DNA from: Salticus scenicus
Lineage: Eukaryota; Arthropoda; Arachnida; Araneae; Salticidae
Direction: 5' to 3'
NCBI GenBank assembly: GCA_963930645.1
Contig: OZ005648.1
Span: 153,022,535-153,086,534, forward strand
Length of the DNA: 64,000 nt
Every line of letters starts with the position of its first letter. Within the stretch, counting starts at the first letter, position 1. The notes beneath the pieces were generated by a model, which had not been told where the DNA came from, did not search any database, and worked only from the letters and a program-made list of their open reading frames with translations. This document shows positions 56,261 through 64,000 of this stretch, in pieces. The position numbers and the translations under genes were made by a program.

Positions 56261-57140
56261 TTGCACATATCTAATTAATATATAGAACTTAAATACCTTT
56301 ACATAATATTTTACCGGACATAAATTTAGAAGCATTTACTCAAATAATAAACAATATCGTAGCTAAAGAATTCATACCGTAAAAAAACATCAAGTCATGT
56401 TTATGGAGGAAATTCAAACATTAATTTATTTGTCGTGTCATATTAGAGAAATATTAGAGAAGAAACTCCAATCCCAATACGATAAATACTATATATTCTA
56501 GTAATCATTTTGGGGTACATATTCAACTGTATGTTCGGAAGTAGTCGGGAACGTTTCAGTGCATATTTGCAATTATTTTCAGGAAAGAATATATATATAC
56601 TGAATAGACGTAAGAAATCTAAAGATCTTTACGCTATATTTTACCGGACATAAATTTAGAAGCATTTACTCAAATAATAAACAATATCGCAATTAAAGAA
56701 TCCGTACTATAAAAACATCATCCGATGTATATGGCGGAAAAGCAAACATTAATTTATTTTTTGTTCCATAATAGAGAAGAAACTCCAATCGCGGCACGGT
56801 AAATACTCTATTCTAATAATAATTTTGGGGCACATATTCAACATTATATTATTCAGCGGTTCGGAAGTAGTCAGGGAAGTTTCAGTGCATATTTGAAAAA
56901 AAAAAAAAAAAAAAAAAAACGTATATGTATACACACTAAATAGATATACGGTATCTAAAAATTGTTTACGAAATATTTTACCGGACATAAATTTAGAAGC
57001 ATTCACTCAAATAATAAACAATATCGGAATTGAAGAATTTATACCATAAAAACATCATCCCATGTATGCAGCGGAAAAGCAAACATTAATTTATATTTTG
57101 TGCCATAATAGAGAAGAAACTCCAATCACGACACATGGGG
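56113..57140. repeat. Tandem array, three units of about 330 bp
   Basis: The word TTACCGGACATAAATTTAGA recurs at 56311, 56641 and 56978 (spacing 330 and 337). Other words recur at matching offsets: ATAATAAACAATATCG, GCAAACATTAATTTAT, AGAGAAGAAACTCCAATC and TTCGGAAGTAGTC. Units look 80-90 percent alike by eye. The third unit carries a poly(A) (56898-56920) absent from the others. The array starts with a diverged partial unit. It could be the edge of a satellite or a local tandem duplication. No coding function is apparent. Confidence 0.85.
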
Positions 57141-58301
57141 GAAATAAAACACAGAACACACTCAGCAGGCCGGATGAGAATCAAAAATTATTGTCAAGAC
57201 ATCGGAATTACTGAAGAAAGAAATAAAACACAAACACGAAAAAAAATCATGCACACATCTTCCTTTACAGACTAATGGTCCAGTTGCCTTCTCTCAGTGG
57301 ATATGCTCCATTAGGTCAGGCACTTTTTCTCTGCCCCCCTCTAGGAAAAAAGTTTCTATAAATAAGGCCGCCCTTTGAATGGATGTCGTAAGGGTTTGCA
57401 ATGCTTTTGTGGAAATTTCTGTATAAGAAGAATTTAGGAGCCGGAGATCAAAAAAGAATGTAACAAATAAATGAATGTTTGGCAATGTCGAAAATTCTTT
57501 AACAGAGAATTTGTTTGTGTAAGGAAATTCAGACTTTGTTTATATGCATCCGGGTGAGGGGTGGGAGTGTAGGAAAGGGGAAAAAAATATTTATTATAGG
57601 AATGAATTAAGAAACACTGTTTTAGTGAATCGACCGTTCAAAATTCGATGCCTCGTAAATTCGAGTCAAGGAAGCACAATCTGCGTAATAAAACTTTATG
57701 TTTGCTTTTGGAACTAAAAATGGAAGACATTAATTTAATAACCTACATAGAAAAAAAAAAATCGAAAACCTAGACAAATATTTAGGCACAGTTTTAGCTG
57801 GTAAAATAGTTTGAAAATGAATAATTACATAAAATAATAATCTCACACAAAATTACTTACATACAAGGCGATTTAATAGAAATAAAAAGAATGAAAATAC
57901 ATTTTTGTATTAATGACGTTAAAGGAAAAAATAAATAAATAAATAGAATAAAAATTTATGCTTCTCAGCAATGTTATCTTTTTACGAGAAAATTATTCAA
58001 GCAACGTTTTCAAGAGGAAAGCGATTAGATTTATTGCATAAAAATTTTACGAAAATAAAGAACGAAAGATATCAGAAAGAATAAACATTTTCTTTCTCCA
58101 TTTCCTTAATTATTATTTTTTATTGCAAATATGACTTTTTGAATGATTAACCTTTTTATCATAAAATAATAATAATAATAATAATAACATTTGATTTTTG
58201 TATCAACTGTTGATTAGCAGCATATATTTCTTATTTTAGTAATGATACTGACCGAACTTTTCTAACTGTAGCTTGACGTTAGAAGTACTGTTTTTAAAAG
58301 T

Positions 58302-58333
<32 letters not shown>

Positions 58334-58825
58334 GTATATGTGTGTGTGTGACAAAGTAGGTCATTGTAGGAAATAATTCGAAGTGTATTTCAAATTGAAT
58401 TATATATGTATTTTTAAGTGCATGATTTGTGATGTATACTATTTATACGCAATAATACAGGATTACTCAAAAATTTTCAAATAAGTATCACAGAATAGAT
58501 GGAAACTCTCTGGATTTTTTTTTTCTTTCTTTTCTTTTCTGTTCTTTTTTTAAAATTCAATAAAAACCTTAAATGTTTTTTCAATGTGTATATAATATTC
58601 GAACAAAGGTTTTAGTAGGACAGAAATATATCGCAGGGATGGAACACTATTTGTTTAAGAAATTTCTCTACTTTATATCGTTGATTAAAGAAGTAGAAAA
58701 TTTTGTCACATTGATAGTGGTACGAGTCCTGCGCCCGTGTTCCATACCTGATATAGGAAACTAAACTACTTTAAACTTAAAAAAAAGACTAGAAATTTTT
58801 AAACACAACACCTTATATCAAACAC
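57141..58825. other. Gene-free region
   Basis: A GC-richer patch at 57280-57440 gives a 63-codon minus frame without motifs. (CA)n next to (TA)n and (TG)n lies at about 58302-58350 and can fold back on itself. No gene. Confidence 0.5.
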
Positions 58826-58829
58826 TTAA

Positions 58830-59066
58830 CCCTTTGTATCCCACCGAGACTTTAAAGTCCCATCAAAAAAAAAAATCCTCAATATAGCCTAAATTTACTA
58901 CAGGATTTCGTTGGAACTTCAAAGTCCCTATAGTTTGATCTTTCCCTGTAGTTAAGCTATAGTTTAAGCTAAATTTAATATGAGATGTTTCTCATTCAGC
59001 AAAGAAATATAATAAAACATTTTCAAACTATTTTTCCAAAAATAAGGTAATTCGGGATATAAAGGG
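58830..59066. mobile_element. TTAA-flanked MITE, CCCTTT ends
   Basis: TTAA at 58826-58829 and 59067-59070. Ends CCCTTTGTATCCC and (inverse) CCCTTTATATCCC. The CCC start plus TTAA target is the classic piggyBac signature. 237 bp, no ORF. The internal repeated phrase TTTAAAGTCCC / TTCAAAGTCCC occurs about 70 bases apart. Confidence 0.85.
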
Positions 59067-59070
59067 TTAA

Positions 59071-61680
59071 GTAAATTAACTGTTTGAAATATTTTTATTT
59101 TATCTTTTAATGTTTATAATTTGTATTTTAATTAATTACAATATGTATTTCTTCAAAAATTTTGATATTTTTATTTATTGAAAAGTTATGATTTTTAATG
59201 GCATCAGTGATTATATTAAACATAAATAAACACCTCTCTGTTGCTTTGTTAGCTATATTAATTCGTACTCTGCAATTACTCCTATTTAAAAAAATATTCA
59301 CATACATTATCTTTGAAATAATTTTATGACTAAATATAAGATGTATTGTTTTATGGAGAGAAAAAATTGGGAATGAAAGTGTTAAATTGTAATAATATGT
59401 TAATAATAAAGCAGGGAAAGAGAAAGTAGTGTGAGTGCTACACATGGTTACCATAATGTGTGGCCATACTGTTACAATATGATTAAAATTAATAGTCTCT
59501 AACCATAATTATAATATATAGTTGCAGTTATTTTGTAACGTTACGCAAAAATATGAACTACGAAATAAAAATGAGTTTGTGTACCAGTAATTCTTCCTTT
59601 CTTATTCGAACCCTGATTAGAAGCTCTTTCTCACATAAAACCTGTAGGAAAAATATGCAAAACTTTCTCCAAAAATTTTCGTGTTTGCATTTATTAAACA
59701 AGACATGCAAACTGAACAGAGTGTGTTTACTTTGACTAAATTTTGTAAAAATACCTCACTTTGAAGAAATCTAAAGGTAAAACATTCAACAGGCCTACCA
59801 GAGAACAAACCAATAGAGCTAAGAAAATTATTTGACTTTAATGGGAGTAAATACAGGCGTAGAAAAATATTCTGTGGAAATTATTATCTTATATAACAAT
59901 GCTGTTCAAGAAAGTGATGCTTATGTAAATATATAAATAACATGAAAGATGTCTGGAATCTGTAATATTATTATCTGAGAAAGTGCGAAATAATGGAGAC
60001 AACGGTTAAGAGGTAAGAGAAAGATAGGTAAATATAGGTTAAAGTAGACCTGAATGAACAGCGAAAATATAATGCAAATAAGATTGCAATATTTCATTTG
60101 GTTCTTTTCCTAAAAGTAAATTTGCCAAGTTCTCAAGTATTATCTTTCTCTTACCCTGTTTCCCCGAACACACTTCCCCCATTTAGGGACCACAAATCTA
60201 AGTAAGTTTGCTAAGTTCTCAAACAACTACTTCCCCCTCCGTCTCATCCACCCTTTCTTGAAGAATGTTAAGATATTAAAACTTGGGTTGAAATTTTTAT
60301 AAATCAATATTTAAAAAATGTCTAACAGTCTCTTTATAAAACAAAGAAATATGTGTTAAATTAAATTAGAGTATCTAAAAGGTGAAACAACCACTTTCGA
60401 AATATTTTAACGACTATCAAAATGGCGTAATATATCACAACGACCACAAATACGCTAAAATTTTTAATATTTGGCCAGTAAAACATCCTATAATTTTATC
60501 CGAATAAGTGTATTGGAACTCTAATTTTTTTTTTTTTTAAATACATTTGTTTTGATATGTATAATCATCTTTAAAGATCTGCCCTGTTTTATATTTAAAC
60601 ATACGCATGTATGAAAATCTAGCGGAGATTTCAGACCACTATTTTCATACAGTAATATTTTATGATAATTTTATGCAATTAAATAAATGAAAAAATATTA
60701 CTCTTAAATAGTTATGTGAAATCTGCTCCAAACTTTACCCATCCATTCTTTACTCACACTGTACAATCTACGAAAAATATAGTTTCTAAAACAATATAGT
60801 TTTCACTTTAGTAACAAACCGACTCTTTAATATTAATACAAATCAAAAGAATAAGTCTATTGCATTGAACTAATCAAAAACCTTCATATTTATACACTTC
60901 AGAAGATTGTGGTCCAGAAGCTATTGATATTATAAGAAATACTGCCAAAGAGTATACCACATTTGCACACTATTGCTTTCGATATACGTTCGAAATCTCT
61001 CTTGGCAGTCATTTTTCCTACCTTTGTTTGGCAGCAGACAGAGAGAGTGAGAGAGAGAGAGAGATACATCCCTTTCCTTGAATAATACGGGATATGTCAT
61101 ACTGGCGACATATGGAGAGGTATTATGATGCTATGTAAAACATTTTCATCTTCTCCCCTTCCTTCAATTTTATATAATGCACAGTCGAGCGAAAAATGAC
61201 AAAAGATAAGCAGAAAAGAAGGCAATGTATGTAGTGACGAAGAAAACTCGGGGCAACAGAACACAAAAATCCGTGAAAAGAAACAGCTCCTTCCCTTCAA
61301 AAGGTTTTCCTAATCTCTTGTAATATGACTGCAAACTTTTCCAGCATCAATAATGTTTCACATTCATATTTTATAAGAGAATTTATATGTAAAATACAGA
61401 AGCTAGTGCACAAAGTAAGGTAACATGAGTATGACAGATGTGTTATTACAGTGAAAACATAAACCAAGAGAAATATTGAGAAAAAGAATATATGTACATA
61501 TTATATTTAATTTTTATATAATGAATACTTTATGACTGAAAGAAATAAAATGAAAGAAAGAGTGAGCCTTAGTCTTTTGCTAACATAATTTTATTCTGTA
61601 AACCTGCAGATGCAATGGTCTAGAGTCCTTCGACTAAATTAGGCAACATATGAAAATTTTGCGTTGTCGGTTTCTTTGCT
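59071..61680. other. Gene-free AT-rich region
   Basis: No gene. A GAGAGA run lies at about 61039-61066 within a GC-richer patch (60980-61320). A GCCAAGTTCTCAAG/GCTAAGTTCTCAAA pair at 60123 and 60210 is a short direct repeat. The 108-codon minus frame at 59128-59454 is composed of AT-rich codons with no motif and is not called. Confidence 0.5.
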
Positions 61681-61694
61681 GCACTCGTGTCTAC

Positions 61695-61747
61695 TTTGTC
61701 TGAAGAAGGGTCGTAGTTTTATTTCTTCCCGAAACAATTGTTGTAAA
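61695..61747 (+). ncRNA. Hammerhead-ribozyme-like motif
   Basis: Stem I strand TTTGT (61695-61699), core CTGAAGA (61700-61706), stem II AGGG (61707-61710) with CCC (61728-61730), GAAA (61731-61734), mini stem III ACAA/TTGT (61734-61741), U at the cleavage position (61742), then GTAAA (61743-61747) closing stem I with five pairs, two of them G-U. The architecture is the same as the motif at 21384-21429. No retroelement ORF is nearby, so it is either the tail of a 5'-truncated Penelope-like copy or an independent ribozyme element. Confidence 0.6.
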
Positions 61748-62767
61748 TTTTTCTCATTTTATAATGTTTATAAAAATTCGTTATTCATAACTACATGTAA
61801 ATCCCTACACATACCTACCTATTTCTATATACTTCTCATGGAAATTTGCTTTATTTAATCAGTTTGACTATTATTGTTTTAGACGAAAATGTTTTACAGA
61901 TAATTTTTTAAATATATGTTTAACTTAATCTTCACTATATGTACAAGATTGAAAGATGTAAAATCACATGTTAATTTAAACAGAAAGACGTAAAAAGAAA
62001 AGGATTAAAGAAATAGTAAAAAAAAGAACAGAAGAAACAGAAACAAAGAGAAACAGTAAAAATGATTTTTACTACAGTGTTAAATATTTTCATTTGTTTA
62101 TCCTTGTTTTAATAAAAGTTAATTTTTCGCAAAATTTTAAAATAACAAAAATAAATAAATAAATAAATAAACATTTATTGCAACATTGCATATGCAGTCG
62201 TCCAGTTTTTTTTTTTTTTTTTTTTTTTAGATAACATTTATCATGCTTATAATTAAATAAAATTATGTATTCTTTAATTCTTTCATTTACAATTTAATTA
62301 TACTCATTTAATAATCATTCGAAAGGTATCAGAATTTACCACCAAACTTACAAAAAATATGTTTTTTTTTTTTTTTTTTTCCCAGTAAGATTTAAAGGTA
62401 AAATTATGTTGAAAAAGTCCGGGATGAATTCTTGCAATTGGGAATGAAAAACGAGGCGGCAATTATATGTACCATCGCCTATGAAAGGATAAACTTGATC
62501 AGTTTAGAAATTACTGAAAACACATTTTTTAAATTTATTTCCGCATAGCATAGAATCAATACACTATGACTCTGTTATAAAGCTTTATTTAAAGATACAC
62601 ATTACCAGAAATAAATGCAAAATGCTGAATATATGAAAGATATTTTTTCTTTTTCAGGATCAAATAAACTTTCTATGTCTATGGAAATAAGATTGATCCT
62701 GCAATTAAACCTAGACGGAGAAATTTGCTATGCCGCTATACGGTCATTTTCTGCACACTAAAACTAA
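61748..62767. other. Gene-free AT-rich region
   Basis: Poly(T) at about 62206-62229 and 62361-62380, and an AAAT repeat near 62148-62170. No gene. Confidence 0.5.
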
Positions 62768-62890
62768 TTATACAGGGATCCAGTGCTTAAAACACATTCT
62801 GAACAACTAACAACATGCCTTATTCGAGACTCGAACCCGGTACCTGTTCACACCAGAGTGCCTATTCAGTCACTAGGTGGACGATGCAAA
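62768..62890 (-). mobile_element. tRNA-derived SINE, family B copy 2
   Basis: The minus strand carries B-box GGTTCGAGTCT (about 62829-62839) preceded by a tRNA-like region with CACCTAGTGACTGAATAGGC and followed by a body ending CTGGATCCCTGTATA. It matches family B copy 1 at 35994-36115. Confidence 0.65.
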
Positions 62891-64000
62891 ACCAGTTTGT
62901 ATTATAATATTCAATAGGTAAATAGGAGTTAAGAGGCAACAGCCAATCTGACAGAGTAAGATGCATCAAATAAGGCAAGAAGTAGAAAATTATTTACCAT
63001 ATGTTATGAAGCAATTTTAATGATCTTTGTCGCCAACAAATATACTTTCTTTTATCAAATTTATGTGTCAGTGAAATATTTTATATAAATAATAGTATTA
63101 GAATATATTTTAATTATAAATGACAAGTTGATCAACTATAAAAACGTATAATTTATAGCTTTATTGAAATTGACAATTTAACTGTATGATTATATGTTAA
63201 TTAATTTTGATTTTTGAGGTCGTAAGAATAAAGGTAATGTGCGTTCTTTTCTCGTTTCTGTTCAAGTAAAATCTTTCTACGTTTTTTTGACTAATCATTA
63301 TCAAAACCGTTAACGGGGTTCTTTATGTATTTCAAATAACTCATTAGTCACTAGGCTGAATAAAATGTTTAAAATGATGAAACGTGTACGAAAAATTACA
63401 TACAAAAAGAAAAGTGGACGCAATGATTCTATCATTAAATTTAACAAGTTTGAGCACATATTATTTTGAATCATTAAGAACCTACAGTACACTTCGAAAC
63501 AGTACAATATTTCCTAAATTTAAAAACAAAAATTCTCTAAATCGATTCTTTTATCTGTTTATCAAATTGACATTTCTATGTCCTTTATGGAAGTCAGAAA
63601 TTGCACTACGAAAAACTTCATTAAATTTAAGCCCAAACTTCCATACTACCAAGATAAAACTTCTACGAATAGATCTTCCCGAGTTATACATTTGTTCCCA
63701 ATCGATGACTGTTAAGTATCTAAAAAGTACTGCGAGCATTCGACGATTTAGGTAAACACGTGAACGATTCAATCCCGGCCGTAGTGCGTGCATACCTTAT
63801 CAAGTCACGCGAAGACACCATTTTGCGGTACCCGAGGAACAAACTAACTAGGTGAGTAACCTAGAATAGACGAAGACTGTCGAAATAGCGTGTGATGAAC
63901 GACCAACAGCAATATTATTCAGACAACAGCTGTTTTGACAATTATTTTCGGGTGATAATATGCCCCAAAAAGCCACTGCTGAGGATATAACTTATGGGTG
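62891..64000. other. Window end, GC content rising; possible promoter or first exon
   Basis: AT-rich to about 63500, then GC-richer and CpG-richer from about 63700 to the end. A textbook donor-like ACTAG|GTGAGTAACC is at about 63847-63862. Overlapping frames on both strands (63384-63755 + and 63551-63793 -) are open for 80-123 codons, but I recognise neither protein. It could be the 5' end of a gene running off the window. Confidence 0.25.

Noticed and set aside
55400..57200. Repeated blocks considered as a CRISPR-like array
   Set aside because: Units are about 330 bp with similar spacing content and no short repeat/unique spacer pattern; it is an ordinary tandem repeat in a eukaryotic genome.
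59128..59454. 108-codon minus-strand ORF with hydrophobic segments
   Set aside because: AT-rich codons give Ile/Phe/Leu-rich frames by chance; no conserved motif and no upstream or downstream gene signals.
63384..63755. 123-codon plus-strand ORF, overlapping an 80-codon minus ORF
   Set aside because: Neither product is recognisable, and two overlapping frames cannot both be favoured without conservation data. Kept only as a regional note.

Overview
This is AT-rich (roughly 70-75 percent A+T by eye) nuclear DNA from an animal, with no bacterial, organellar or viral gene organisation. It has no long open reading frame. Instead it holds decayed transposons of several classes, many palindromic miniature elements (MITEs), tRNA-derived SINEs, microsatellites and a very high density of long A or T runs. 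The mix (Penelope-like retroelement with GIY-YIG endonuclease, Tc1, mariner, Helitron, TTAA-flanked MITEs, copia, Jockey/X-type LINE) fits an arthropod, with an arachnid such as a spider plausible. That assignment is inference. Host coding content is almost nil: one good candidate internal exon (10457-10521, +) inside what would be a very large intron, and weaker candidates near 53362-53401 (-) and 63740-64000.

Layout. 1-4.5 kb: repeats and unassigned AT-rich DNA. 4.5-5.1 kb: TTAA-flanked element. 6.9-8.4 kb: first foldback element, a long palindrome with a TA-flanked element inserted in its left arm. 8.5-9.5 kb: 3' part of a Penelope-like element (-) with its GIY-YIG domain and a hammerhead-ribozyme-like tail. 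10.4 kb: candidate exon. 12.8-15.4 kb: second foldback element whose loop hosts a 1.3 kb non-autonomous Helitron. 19.2 kb: GC-richer unidentified ORF. 20.8-21.3 kb: copia RNase H remnant (-). 21.35 kb: palindrome with hammerhead-like cores on both strands. 21.9 kb: TA-flanked MITE. 24.3-26.0 kb: dead Tc1-like transposon. 27.5-28.5 kb: LINE RNase H domain broken into two opposed halves. 28.9 kb: foldback MITE. 29.6 and 38.0 kb: SINE family A. 31.2-32.5 kb: dead mariner-like element with intact ends. 33.2-34.8 kb: a progressively decayed array of about 135-190 bp units. 36.0 and 62.8 kb: SINE family B. 41 kb: TTAA-flanked palindrome. 43.2-47.2 and 53.7-55.4 kb: a swarm of related small palindromic elements, several nested. 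46.2 kb: Tc1-derived palindrome. 49.3 and 58.8 kb: TTAA-flanked MITEs. 56.1-57.1 kb: a tandem array with a unit of about 330 bp. 61.7 kb: another hammerhead-like motif.

The elements do not form a pathway. The interest lies in nesting, which gives a relative insertion history, and in recurring sequence families. The strongest candidates for something under-described are (1) three hammerhead-ribozyme-like folds, two of them outside any recognisable retroelement ORF and one in a short palindrome present twice, (2) the swarm of CAGAGCTGCC-type MITEs with 6-bp target duplications, (3) the Helitron-in-foldback nest, and (4) A/T runs that demonstrably expanded inside former coding sequence. All identifications come from reading the sequence; no database search was run.
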